From NCBI GenBank assembly GCA_027063985.1, contig JAMOQN010000200.1, forward strand, positions 1 to 35,684: a stretch of 35,684 bases of DNA, read 5' to 3'. Position numbers and translations under genes: made by a program. Every line of letters starts with the position of its first letter. Position 1 is the stretch's first letter. Source of the DNA: Desulfohalobiaceae bacterium (GTDB lineage: Bacteria > Desulfobacterota > Desulfovibrionia > Desulfovibrionales > Desulfothermaceae). The notes beneath the pieces are model-generated. The model saw only the letters and a list, made by a program, of their open reading frames with translations, ran no database searches and had not been told where the DNA came from. Positions 1 through 7,942 of the stretch are shown piece by piece.

Positions 1-1169
1 TATACCTTACACGCAGTCTTTAAATCATCAATTGCATCTGTTTTTTCCCAGGTAAAATCAGGGTGTTCCCTTCCAAAATGTCCATAACAAGAGGTTTCTT
101 TATATATTGGTCTTTTTAGCTTTAGTCGTTCGATTATAAAATATGGCCTTAAATCAAAAACTTCCAAAATTGCCTTGGTCAATGTCTCATCACTGACCTT
201 TCCCGTGCCATTGGTATTTACCAAAACAGAGACAGGTTCAGCAACTCCAATAACATATGCTATCTGAACTTCACACATATCAGCTAGATCAGCTGCCACT
301 ATGTTTTTGGCAATATATCTAGCCATGTATGCAGCAGATCTATCCACCTTTGATGGATCCTTACCAGAAAAAGCACCTCCACCGTGAGAAGCCATACCCC
401 CATATGTATCCTGGATGATCTTTCTCCCTGTCATTCCACAATCACCCATTGGACCGCCGATTACAAACCTTCCAGTGGTATTAATAAATATTCTAAGAGC
501 ATCATCTACCAACTCTTCAGGCAAGGTTGGTTTAATGACCTCCTCAATAATGGCTTCTCTCAAATCTTCATACTTTACACTCTCCTCATGCTGGGCAGCT
601 ATCACCACATTGTCAATTCTAATTGGCTTGCCATTTTCATATTCTAAGGCAACCTGGGTCTTTCCATCTGGCCTAAGAAAATCGAGTATTCCTTTTTTCC
701 TCACATAAGTGAGTCTCCTACTGAGTTTATGGGCAAGGTATATTGGTGTTGGCATAAGGGTATCAGTTTCTTTGCAGGCAAAACCAAACATCATACCTTG
801 ATCTCCAGCTCCCTGTTCTTCTGGTTTCTGTCTGTTGACCCCCATTGCAATGTCAGGGGATTGTTTATCCAGGGATGATATTACTGCACATGTCCTCCAA
901 TCAAACCCCATCTCTGAGCTGTGATATCCAATTTCCTTTATAGTCTGTCTAACAACTTCTGGATAATCCACGACTCCCTTGCTACTTATTTCTCCTGCGA
1001 CAAAGCATAAACCAGTTGTAACCAGGGTTTCACATGCAACCCTAGCATCTGGGTCCTGCTTTAAAAATTCATCCAATATTGCATCAGAAATCCTATCAGC
1101 CACCTTGTCTGGATGTCCCTCAGTTACAGATTCAGACGCAAACATATATCTTCCAGTTTTTCCTATCAT
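1..1169 (-). CDS. metK: S-adenosylmethionine synthetase (partial, 3' end outside window)
   Basis: This enzyme makes S-adenosylmethionine from methionine and ATP in the cytoplasm. My own translation from the ATG at 1169 gives 389 codons running off the left edge, so the gene is close to the usual family length (about 390 residues) and only the last few codons are missing. The ORF track omits it because no stop lies in the window. Visible motifs are the N-terminal [11 protein letters not shown] (GHPDK at residues 18-22), [10 protein letters not shown] in the middle and the ATP/phosphate loop [16 protein letters not shown]. It begins 18 bp downstream of the sirtuin stop, so it is probably transcribed with that gene. 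No SAM riboswitch fits into the 18 bp gap. The identification is certain. Confidence 0.97.
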   Translation of the reverse strand, partial: MIGKTGRYMFASESVTEGHPDKVADRISDAILDEFLKQDPDARVACETLVTTGLCFVAGEISSKGVVDYPEVVRQTIKEIGYHSSEMGFDWRTCAVISSLDKQSPDIAMGVNRQKPEEQGAGDQGMMFGFACKETDTLMPTPIYLAHKLSRRLTYVRKKGILDFLRPDGKTQVALEYENGKPIRIDNVVIAAQHEESVKYEDLREAIIEEVIKPTLPEELVDDALRIFINTTGRFVIGGPMGDCGMTGRKIIQDTYGGMASHGGGAFSGKDPSKVDRSAAYMARYIAKNIVAADLADMCEVQIAYVIGVAEPVSVLVNTNGTGKVSDETLTKAILEVFDLRPYFIIERLKLKRPIYKETSCYGHFGREHPDFTWEKTDAIDDLKTACKV

Positions 1170-1187
1170 AACAAACTCCTATTATTT

Positions 1188-1916
1188 TTAAATTCTTTCA
1201 ACAATCAAAGGCAAAATCTCCCCGGCCTTACCTTGAATAGAATAATCCATATAACTTGTATATGGTGTTTTTTCTAAATTAATTTCCACAACTGTTGCCC
1301 CTGCCTCCTTTGCTACCATTGAAAAAGAGGCTGCAGGTTGCACAACCGACGATGTCCCAACTACCATCATAAAATCACAAGACTTTAAAAATTCTATGGT
1401 CTTATCAAGTAAAACAGGATCCAAAGATTCTCCAAAAAATACAACCCCTGGTCTAAGCAATCCTCCACATTTCTCGCATTTTGGAAGTATTCCTAAATTT
1501 GGCCTTTTATCAAAAAATTCGTTATTACACTCTGTACATCTTACTTTCCAAATGCTTCCGTGAATTTCTATGACCTTTTTGCTTCCAGCTAACTTGTGAA
1601 GTCCATCTACATTTTGTGTAATAAGCAAAAAATCATCCTTTTTCTGTTCTAGCTCAGCAATTGCCTTATGTGCAGGATTAAAATTTACCTTGGAGATGAG
1701 TTCCCTGCGCCAGTTGTAAAATTCCCATACTTCCTTTGGATTTTGTAAAAAACCTTCAATACTTGCAAGCTTCATGGGATCTTTGTTTCTCCACAGTCCA
1801 CCTTGTCCCCTAAAAGTTGGGACACCACTCTCAGCAGACACACCAGCCCCTGTAAGCACTGCCACCTTTTTTGCATCTTGTAATTTTTTCGCTATTTCAT
1901 CTATCTGTTTACGCAT
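1188..1916 (-). CDS. cobB: NAD-dependent protein deacylase, sirtuin (CobB/Sir2 family)
   Basis: Sirtuins remove acyl groups from protein lysines using NAD+. The 242-residue protein shows the NAD-binding GAGVSAESGVPTFRG at 23-37, QNVD at 101-104, the catalytic His119 in IHGS, and four zinc-ligand cysteines (127, 130, 147, 150) in two CxxC pairs. Tyr67 and Arg70 form the YxxR pair (FYNWRR) that in class III sirtuins such as E. coli CobB and SIRT5 binds succinyl or malonyl groups, so desuccinylase activity is plausible as well as deacetylation. It lies 31 bp after the radical SAM gene and 18 bp before metK, all on the same strand. The family call is certain; the acyl preference is inferred from the motif. 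Confidence 0.95.
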   Translation of the reverse strand: MRKQIDEIAKKLQDAKKVAVLTGAGVSAESGVPTFRGQGGLWRNKDPMKLASIEGFLQNPKEVWEFYNWRRELISKVNFNPAHKAIAELEQKKDDFLLITQNVDGLHKLAGSKKVIEIHGSIWKVRCTECNNEFFDKRPNLGILPKCEKCGGLLRPGVVFFGESLDPVLLDKTIEFLKSCDFMMVVGTSSVVQPAASFSMVAKEAGATVVEINLEKTPYTSYMDYSIQGKAGEILPLIVERI

Positions 1917-1947
1917 ACTTATTTAAACTCTTTTAAATTACAATATG

Positions 1948-4362
1948 TTAAAAAAACTGTTTTAATTTAATAAGTCGAAAATCTAAGGGATCTATGTCCT
2001 TAAAAATAGTCTTGACAACAATTAATGGATTCAAATAACAGACACTCCAATCAAACATAAAATAGATGGAACTCTCCCTAATCTCCCATTTTTCCACAAT
2101 CAAATCAAGGGGAATCTGTTTGTCCTTTTTTTTACATCTAACCCCTTTTATTGACTCTTCACTAAATCCTAACAAATAGCGATCTTTATTATTTAGAAAA
2201 ATTAACTCAAATAGCTCTTTTCCTGAACACGGCACTTTTAAACGGGTTCCAATATGTTTATGAAAAGTAAATCTTATACCAGGGATAGAATATTTATTTA
2301 ACTTATCAACTATATCTCCATCAAGTTTTTTTGTAACCTGTACCCCAAAAGACTCACATAAACTCAGAACTCCCACAGGCAAGGCACGGCCAAAGGATAT
2401 TTTTGGTCTGGGATTATAACCTTGAGAAAAAGCTAAAGGGACATTTGCTCGTCTCATAATCCTCTCAATGACCTTTTGGAGTTCAAGTTGAGAGAGATAA
2501 GCTGCAAAATCTGTTTTTTCAAACCAAAATAAATAATTATATCTATCCTGGCCTTTTTCTACTTGTCTATTTATATTTATTGCCAAATTTTCCAGAGACT
2601 TTTCCTTTGAATTTACAACAGGATAAATTTCTTTAAAGTCACAAACTCCACACCCAGAACAATCGCCCCACCTACAATCAGAAGTTATGTCACCTTTTTG
2701 GGCCTTTACAAGCTCTTTTTTTAAAAACTTTTTACTAACTCCAGTATCTATAAAATCCCATGGCAGTTGCTCATCTAAAACCCTAGGGCCAAGATATTTG
2801 GAGACCTCTATACCATGTTTTTTTAAAACCTGGGCCCACACATTATAATCAAAATGTTCCATCCACCCAGTAAACACATCTCCACATAAGTATGCATCTA
2901 AAATAACATTTGCGAGGCTTTTATCTCCCCTTGAAAAGATCCCTTCTACAACAGACATCTCCAATGTGGGCCAGCTTAGATTAAGCCATTTGTTCTTTTT
3001 AAACATTTTATTCAAAAAAACGATTTTTTCTTTTATCTCATCTAAACTATTTTGTCTTTCCCACTGAAAAGGCGTATGGGGCTTGGGGACAAAAGGAGAA
3101 ATAGATGCAGACACCTTAATTCGTCTGGTCAATTTTGGCGCAGTTTCTAAAACCTTTAAACAAAGATCAAAAATTCCCTCTAAATCTTCCTCAGTCTCTG
3201 TAGGGAGACCAATCATGAAATATAGTTTTATCTGTTGCCATCCATTTTCAAATGCCCATTTTGCGTGATTTATAACATCTTGTTCTGATATACCCTTGTT
3301 TATTACATTGCGAAGCCTCTGGGTCCCTGCCTCTGGTGCCAGTGTAAGTCCCCTACTCTTTAATTTTCCAATATATTTTATAAAATTTTCAGGCACACTA
3401 CCAGCCCTAAGAGATGGAAGAGACAGAGAAATGTTTTCAGAAATACACTTAGAAAATGTCAATGAAATTAATTCATCTAATTTAGAAAAATCTCCTACAC
3501 TTAGAGAAAGTAAGCCAACCTCTCCATGGCCTGTGGCCTTTAGACCTTCATTTAAAATAGAGCCAATTTCATTAACTGGTCTCTCTCTCACTGGTCTATT
3601 GATCATTCCAGCATAGCAAAACCTGCATCCCCTTGTACATCCTTTGGATATTTCCACTACATATCTGTCATGAACGGGTCTTCCAAAAGGAACTATCTGT
3701 TTTTTAGGAACATAAGCATTTTTTAAATAGGGAATTATTCGCCTCTTAACGGGCCTGTTCCCCAAAATAGGAACATAGACCCCCTCAAGCATGGCCAATT
3801 CCTTGAGAATTTCTTCCCTTGATAAAGATTTTGCTTTACACGTAAGAAAAAGATCTGAAATTTCTAAAACCACCTCTTCCCCATCCCCAATTACAAAGGC
3901 ATCAAAAAAAGGTTCAAGAGGTGTTGGATTAAATACCCCTTCTCCCCCAGCAATTACAATGGGACATAGATCTTGCCTATGCTTAGCTAAAATAGGAATA
4001 TTCCCAAGATCCAGCATATACAAAATAGTAGTATAGCATAGTTCATGGGTAATACTAAAACCAATTATATCCATGGAAGTTAAGGGCATATCCCCTTCTA
4101 GGGTACAGAGGGCCTTATTTTTTTTTCTAAGGAGTGTTGCCACCTGTTTTGACGGGGCATAGACCCTTTGGGCCCAGATATCTTCTTTTGAATTTAAAAT
4201 CCAATACAAAATCTGATGGCCAAAGTATGAGACGCCAACAGGATACTTATCAGGAAAAGCTAAACACCACTTAAGGGGAATGTCTTTTGATTTGTGGACA
4301 CTACCCACTTCCTGGCCAATATAATGGGAAGGATTTTCAAATAATGGGAGAAGCTCTTTCAT
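1948..4362 (-). CDS. B12-binding-type radical SAM protein fused to TIGR03936/DUF2344-like domain
   Basis: This 804-residue protein has an N-terminal region resembling B12-binding radical SAM proteins, then a radical SAM core with the cluster motif CTRGCRFC (Cys242, 246, 249), an extra cysteine motif CRWGDCSGCGVC, and a C-terminal domain containing SQGYNPRPKISFGRALP. That arrangement matches TIGR03960 fused to TIGR03936, which are separate genes in some lineages. The reaction is not established in my knowledge; RNA or protein modification is only a guess. The start MKELLPLFENPSHYIGQE fits family N-termini, but no Shine-Dalgarno sequence precedes it: the ATG directly follows the U-tract of the upstream gene's terminator. 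The sirtuin and metK follow downstream on the same strand. Confidence 0.85.
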   Translation of the reverse strand: MKELLPLFENPSHYIGQEVGSVHKSKDIPLKWCLAFPDKYPVGVSYFGHQILYWILNSKEDIWAQRVYAPSKQVATLLRKKNKALCTLEGDMPLTSMDIIGFSITHELCYTTILYMLDLGNIPILAKHRQDLCPIVIAGGEGVFNPTPLEPFFDAFVIGDGEEVVLEISDLFLTCKAKSLSREEILKELAMLEGVYVPILGNRPVKRRIIPYLKNAYVPKKQIVPFGRPVHDRYVVEISKGCTRGCRFCYAGMINRPVRERPVNEIGSILNEGLKATGHGEVGLLSLSVGDFSKLDELISLTFSKCISENISLSLPSLRAGSVPENFIKYIGKLKSRGLTLAPEAGTQRLRNVINKGISEQDVINHAKWAFENGWQQIKLYFMIGLPTETEEDLEGIFDLCLKVLETAPKLTRRIKVSASISPFVPKPHTPFQWERQNSLDEIKEKIVFLNKMFKKNKWLNLSWPTLEMSVVEGIFSRGDKSLANVILDAYLCGDVFTGWMEHFDYNVWAQVLKKHGIEVSKYLGPRVLDEQLPWDFIDTGVSKKFLKKELVKAQKGDITSDCRWGDCSGCGVCDFKEIYPVVNSKEKSLENLAININRQVEKGQDRYNYLFWFEKTDFAAYLSQLELQKVIERIMRRANVPLAFSQGYNPRPKISFGRALPVGVLSLCESFGVQVTKKLDGDIVDKLNKYSIPGIRFTFHKHIGTRLKVPCSGKELFELIFLNNKDRYLLGFSEESIKGVRCKKKDKQIPLDLIVEKWEIRESSIYFMFDWSVCYLNPLIVVKTIFKDIDPLDFRLIKLKQFF

Positions 4363-4374
4363 ATCAAAAAAAAT

Positions 4375-4417
4375 AAAGCCAATGCATCTAAATTAACTCT
4401 TTCAATGCATTGGCTTT
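4375..4417 (-). terminator. Intrinsic terminator after the Sm-like gene
   Basis: A perfect 13-bp inverted repeat (aaagccaatgcat at 4375-4387, atgcattggcttt at 4405-4417) encloses a 17-nt loop. On the minus strand the stem is followed by ATTTTTTTT, a classic rho-independent terminator for the gene ending at 4426. The U-tract ends 4 nt before the ATG at 4362 of the next gene. Confidence 0.85.
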
Positions 4418-4425
4418 TAATCCTT

Positions 4426-4794
4426 TTATCCTTTTAGTAAATCAGAGATATTTGTGACCTTACCACCTTTTTGACCACCTCCTCCTATGATATTTTCCAG
4501 ATTTTTCAGGTCTGAAGTGGAAGATATAGTGAGATTACTCGATGCCTCTAAATACTTAGACTCAAGCTCAGCAGGCATATTTTTATACCAATAAACAATA
4601 TGATCCTTAGAAATTTCACCCTCTATCTCTTGATCAAAGGGATATCCAAAGGGCATTATTGCCATTGATATGCCATTTTGGGTTGGTATTGTCTGAAGAA
4701 TAGCTGGATCCTTTAACTTGCCTTCTTCCTCCACCCACTTTCCAATTACATAGTCTCCAGTGACTATCTTTACTAGTTTTATTTCATGAGCCAT
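4426..4794 (-). CDS. Small Sm-like (LSm-type) domain protein, hypothetical
   Basis: This is a 122-residue protein of unproven function. The N-terminal half (about residues 4-65) reads like an Sm fold: strand 1 and 2 with KLVKIVTGDYVIGKW, a KDPAILQT segment and a hydrophobic MAIMPFGYPF segment. The second half is polar with a Gly-rich stretch (IIGGGGQKGG) near residues 103-112. Sm-like proteins bind RNA as rings, so an RNA-related role is possible but not shown. The start has a strong AGGAGG Shine-Dalgarno. The gene stands alone between its own promoter (4838-4864) and terminator (4375-4417), so it is probably expressed as a monocistron. The fold assignment comes from pattern reading only. Confidence 0.7.
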   Translation of the reverse strand: MAHEIKLVKIVTGDYVIGKWVEEEGKLKDPAILQTIPTQNGISMAIMPFGYPFDQEIEGEISKDHIVYWYKNMPAELESKYLEASSNLTISSTSDLKNLENIIGGGGQKGGKVTNISDLLKG

Positions 4795-4837
4795 AGACCT
4801 TTCCTCCTAAAAATATTTTATTCAAAATTAAAGTTGA

Positions 4838-4864
4838 ATTATACACGGAAATGGAAACTGTCAA
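4838..4864 (-). promoter_or_regulatory. Sigma-70-type promoter for the Sm-like gene
   Basis: On the minus strand TTGACA (4864-4859) and TATAAT (4843-4838) both match consensus perfectly. The spacer is 15 bp, shorter than the optimal 17. The expected start near 4831 would leave a leader of about 36 nt containing the AGGAGG site. Confidence 0.6.
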
Positions 4865-5030
4865 GGAAGGAATTAAAGGGTTTAATGCCTTTTCTGTCAA
4901 ATATGACGTTACCGGATCAGCAATGTTTTTATCAAATATAAATGGGTAAAGGCGATCCATAACTACAACAACAATGTTTAAATCAAGAAAAATAAATTTT
5001 CAAAAATCTAATATTAATACAGCTATTACA

Positions 5031-5891
5031 TCAAAAACAAAGTAATGAATTTTTATGTTGTTTATTTGTGAGTATTGTATAGTGCTCTACCAAAAAATCA
5101 TTTATATCAACCTGGGGGAAGAACCACAAAGTTTCCAAACCCCTTCCAAGTAAAAGGCGTGGAAATGAGGGAGTTGTTATATCTATTTTGCAATCTGTAT
5201 AAATAATATCAATACCTTTGATTTTGTCTTCTGTGTATGATTTCTTAAAATTGTCATAAGATATCTCTGTTATGTATAGGGATGGATGTGCTATTTGGAT
5301 GTGCTCTTTGTTTATATAAGAGGTAACATTGTCGCTATTTATCACAAGGCCATATTTAGGCGAGCTTAGGTGTTTAACGTGGTCATTCAACGGCACATAG
5401 GCTGTTCCTAGGCAAAAAAATGACCAAGATGGATCAATAGTTAGGTTGGTATTAGAAAGTTTATCCTCAACGACATTATACACATTAGTGACTCCCAAAA
5501 GTTCCAGGGTGACCAATATATTTATAGGCCACTTGTTATAATTCCCTATGACAAAAGTACTAATTCCCAGTATTCTGGGAATTAGTAAAAGTCCAATGAG
5601 TTGCGATGGAGAGCTAAATTCCCTTGATAAGAATACTACTACACCCCTTTTTGTCTGTTGAAGTTCTATTATATTGAGTTCTTCTAAATCTATTTCTGTC
5701 TTTTTTTTAGATGTATATTGGCAGACTTTGTTCTTGAGAAATAGATAATTCAAAGAAATTGACTTTTTTATAATTGATTTTACATATGCATCTATACTTT
5801 CAAAAGCTATATCAAATTCCTCTTCATTTAGAGGTTGAATAATTTTTTGTTCAAGAAATTTTTCTACAACCATCTCTTTATTTTTGTCCAC
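5031..5891 (-). CDS. Divergent histidinol-dehydrogenase-like protein (probable pseudoenzyme)
   Basis: This 286-residue protein is unrecognised at first sight, but its middle follows the histidinol dehydrogenase (HisD) pattern. An N-terminal helix region ends in a YT.K motif (CQYTSKKK). Then VVVFLSREFSSPSQLIGLLLIPRILG resembles the HisD stretch VGIYVPGG..YPS..LM..IPA..AG. It is followed by ILVTLELLGVTNVYNV (A..LAGV.EIY.VGG), LGTAYV (GPGN.YV), and HLSSPKYGLVINSD (V.G.VGID..AGPSE). HisD is about 430 residues, so this copy is much shorter, and I cannot find the catalytic Glu-His pair or the zinc ligands. A role other than histidine synthesis is therefore likely. It starts with GTG (GGAGG only 3 nt upstream) and overlaps bamD by 28 bp, so it is probably translated from the trxA-trxB-bamD mRNA. 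ATG at 5873 is an alternative start. Confidence 0.55.
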   Translation of the reverse strand: MDKNKEMVVEKFLEQKIIQPLNEEEFDIAFESIDAYVKSIIKKSISLNYLFLKNKVCQYTSKKKTEIDLEELNIIELQQTKRGVVVFLSREFSSPSQLIGLLLIPRILGISTFVIGNYNKWPINILVTLELLGVTNVYNVVEDKLSNTNLTIDPSWSFFCLGTAYVPLNDHVKHLSSPKYGLVINSDNVTSYINKEHIQIAHPSLYITEISYDNFKKSYTEDKIKGIDIIYTDCKIDITTPSFPRLLLGRGLETLWFFPQVDINDFLVEHYTILTNKQHKNSLLCF

Positions 5892-6592
5892 AAACCTCCG
5901 TATTCTTTTTCTCTTTTTTCTTCTGATGATTTTAGGTCGTATTTAATATAGGCAATCCTGGCCATGTATTTTGAATATTCCACTATATCCTTGAATTCAG
6001 GGAAATTTTGTTGAATATATAAATACCTCTTCCATGCCCCTTTGTATCTTTTGGTCCTAAAATAGAAATTGGCAACATATATTTCATGTTTTGCCAGGAT
6101 GTATCTACACCTTCTTAGGAGTTTTTTTGCCTTAGGCACATATTTAGATCTTGGATATGCTTCAATTAATTTGGTAAAATAGGAAATTGCCTCATGTATA
6201 CATAGTTGAGGAAGGTCAATACTTGGTTTTTGGTAAAAATTACACATACCTATTTGGAAAATTACATAATCTATATTTTTATGACCTGGATGTAAGGACT
6301 CAAATTCTTTATACGCAGTTTCAGCTTCTTCATATTTCTTTGCATAAAAATAACTATCTGCAAGGAGAAGTTCTGCCCTCACTGTATATGGACTAAATGG
6401 GTATTTATCCTTGAGTTTTTGAAAATATTCAATTGCTCTATCAAAATTCTTTTCATTAAGTGCATCCTGTCCAGCTTCTAGGAGTTCAAGGGGAGTTTGT
6501 GGCTTTGGTTTTAAAAAATAATAATCTATAACTCCACAACCAGAGAATAACATGCAAAAAAATATGCTAAATATAATGAATCTCATTCTCAT
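5864..6592 (-). CDS. bamD: Outer membrane assembly lipoprotein BamD (ComL/YfiO family)
   Basis: BamD is a lipoprotein of the BAM complex that inserts beta-barrel proteins into the outer membrane. The ORF track starts at 6697, but the first 35 residues there are an antisense-like extension over the trxB end. The real start is ATG at 6592, giving MRMRFIIFSIFFCMLFSGC, a short lipoprotein signal with the lipidated cysteine at residue 19. A weak GGA element lies 8 nt upstream. The mature part of this 242-residue protein is a run of TPR helices (ALNEKNFDRAIEYFQKLKDKYP, SYFYAKKYEEAETAYKEFES), typical for BamD, which is about 245 residues. The gene starts 23 bp after the trxB stop and is overlapped at its 3' end by the HisD-like gene. 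Confidence 0.9.
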   Translation of the reverse strand: MRMRFIIFSIFFCMLFSGCGVIDYYFLKPKPQTPLELLEAGQDALNEKNFDRAIEYFQKLKDKYPFSPYTVRAELLLADSYFYAKKYEEAETAYKEFESLHPGHKNIDYVIFQIGMCNFYQKPSIDLPQLCIHEAISYFTKLIEAYPRSKYVPKAKKLLRRCRYILAKHEIYVANFYFRTKRYKGAWKRYLYIQQNFPEFKDIVEYSKYMARIAYIKYDLKSSEEKREKEYGGLWTKIKRWL

Positions 6593-6615
6593 GTAATTTA
6601 TCCAAAAGAGTTTAA

Positions 6616-7536
6616 TCAATCTTTTTCTTGGAGAAAAAGGTATGCAGAGTGGGCTGCTTGTGCACCATCTCCAACTGCAGTGACCACCTGTCTGCAAGTT
6701 TTAGCTCTGACATCTCCTGCTGCAAAAATTCCTGGCAGGTTGGTCTGCATTTCATTGTCGGTTTTTATAAAACCTCTAGGGTCAACATCCACATCCTTTG
6801 GGATAAAATTACTGTTTGGTGCTATTCCAATAAAGACAAACACTCCATCAACTTTTAGTTCTGTTTTGTTTTGAGTTTTTTTGTTTAATATAAGGATTTC
6901 TTCAACATTGTCTTTTCCCCTTATCTCTTCAACCACTGAGTCATAGATAACCTCTATTTTGGGATTTTTTAAGACTCTTTCCTGATAGATTTTATATCCT
7001 CTAAATTGATCTCTTCTGTGTATTAAGTATACCTTTTTGGCCAATTTTGACAGATACAGGGACTCTTCTAATGCTGTATTACCGCCTCCAATACAGGCCA
7101 CTACTTGGTCCTTAAAAAACATCCCATCGCAAAGGGCACAATAAGATACGCCTCTGCCTGTAAATTCCTCTTCACCTGGCACCCCTAATTTTTTGTGATT
7201 GGCTCCTGTGCAAATTATAACGGCCTTGGCTTTAACTTCTTCACCTGAGAGTTTTATTTTGTTGTCCTTATATGCATGCTCTATTTTAATGACTTCATCT
7301 GTGAACCTGTCAAATTCAAAGGAGGACAGGTGCTTTTCCATTTTTTCCATGAGTTCATACCCTTTTATCCCTTCTGGGAAACCAGGATAGTTTTCAATAA
7401 TCTCTGTATTTAGGACCTGTCCTCCTGGGGCAAATTTTTCTGTCCAGCCAATTTTAACTCCAGCCCTTAACAAATACATACATGCTGTTATTCCTGCAGG
7501 TCCTCCGCCAATTACAAATGCTTCATATTCTTTCAT
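6616..7536 (-). CDS. trxB: Thioredoxin reductase
   Basis: This FAD enzyme passes electrons from NADPH to thioredoxin. Numbering from the ATG at 7536 (306 residues), it has the FAD-binding GGGPAG at 10-15, the redox-active pair Cys133/Cys136 in CALCDG, the NAD(P)H-binding GGGNTA near 150, and the C-terminal FAD motif GIFAAGDVR. The length is normal (about 310-320). The track's first codon is a GTG at 7539 that shares a base with the trxA stop TAG; either GTG or the adjacent ATG may be used, with AAGG about 7-10 nt upstream. The tight junction with trxA implies translational coupling. Confidence 0.96.
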   Translation of the reverse strand: MKEYEAFVIGGGPAGITACMYLLRAGVKIGWTEKFAPGGQVLNTEIIENYPGFPEGIKGYELMEKMEKHLSSFEFDRFTDEVIKIEHAYKDNKIKLSGEEVKAKAVIICTGANHKKLGVPGEEEFTGRGVSYCALCDGMFFKDQVVACIGGGNTALEESLYLSKLAKKVYLIHRRDQFRGYKIYQERVLKNPKIEVIYDSVVEEIRGKDNVEEILILNKKTQNKTELKVDGVFVFIGIAPNSNFIPKDVDVDPRGFIKTDNEMQTNLPGIFAAGDVRAKTCRQVVTAVGDGAQAAHSAYLFLQEKD

Positions 7537-7538
7537 CA

Positions 7539-7859
7539 CTAAAACGCCTTTTCATCGATCATTTTTTTGAGGTTACTTTTGGCCACAGCTCCAGTAACCT
7601 GGGAAACCACTTCACCATTTTTAAACAATATAAGTGTTGGTATAGCCCTGATACCATATTTACTTGGGGTTGACGGATTTTCATCTACATTCATTTTAAC
7701 TATTTTTACTTTTCCATCATACTCCTGGGCCAACTCTTCTACAACAGGTGCAATAGCCCTACAAGGTCCACACCATGGAGCCCAAAAATCTACCAACACT
7801 GGTAATTCACTTTTTAAAACTTCTGTCTCAAAATTGTTGTCACTAACTGCATTTGCCAT
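7539..7859 (-). CDS. trxA: Thioredoxin
   Basis: This is a cytoplasmic disulfide reductase of 106 residues, the standard length. The active site WCGPC occupies residues 29-33, preceded by VDFWAP, and the cis-proline loop appears as [13 protein letters not shown] strong Shine-Dalgarno (AGGAGG, 6 nt spacing) precedes the ATG. It is the first gene after an internal promoter and is directly followed by its own reductase trxB, so both partners of the system are made together. Confidence 0.97.
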   Translation of the reverse strand: MANAVSDNNFETEVLKSELPVLVDFWAPWCGPCRAIAPVVEELAQEYDGKVKIVKMNVDENPSTPSKYGIRAIPTLILFKNGEVVSQVTGAVAKSNLKKMIDEKAF

Positions 7860-7915
7860 AATTTCCTCCTATAAATTAAAAATATTATAAAACTTGCTGC
7901 AAGATTGATATATAG

Positions 7916-7942
7916 ATATTAGCAAGATGTGTTCATTGTCAA
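7916..7942 (-). promoter_or_regulatory. Probable promoter for trxA-trxB-bamD
   Basis: On the minus strand a perfect TTGACA (7942-7937) begins right after the tsaD stop codon. TAATAT (7921-7916) follows with a 15-bp spacer; ATATCT is an alternative -10 with a 17-bp spacer. The leader would contain a short CTTGC/GCAAG inverted repeat (around 7892-7902) before the AGGAGG of trxA. Confidence 0.5.

Noticed and set aside
384-708. Plus-strand ORFs of 87 and 97 aa
   Set aside because: They are antisense to metK, whose translation across the region is unambiguous.
3296-4036. Plus-strand ORFs inside the radical SAM gene
   Set aside because: Antisense shadows; no ribosome sites and no recognisable protein pattern.
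4784-4960. Minus-strand 58-codon ORF (MDRLYPFIFDKNIADPV...) ahead of the Sm-like gene
   Set aside because: It looks somewhat protein-like but has no ribosome site and contains the TTGACA/TATAAT promoter of the next gene. The rest of the 236-bp intergenic space shows no gene.
6593-6697. Upstream extension of bamD in the ORF track
   Set aside because: It overlaps trxB, and the lipoprotein signal starts at the ATG at 6592.
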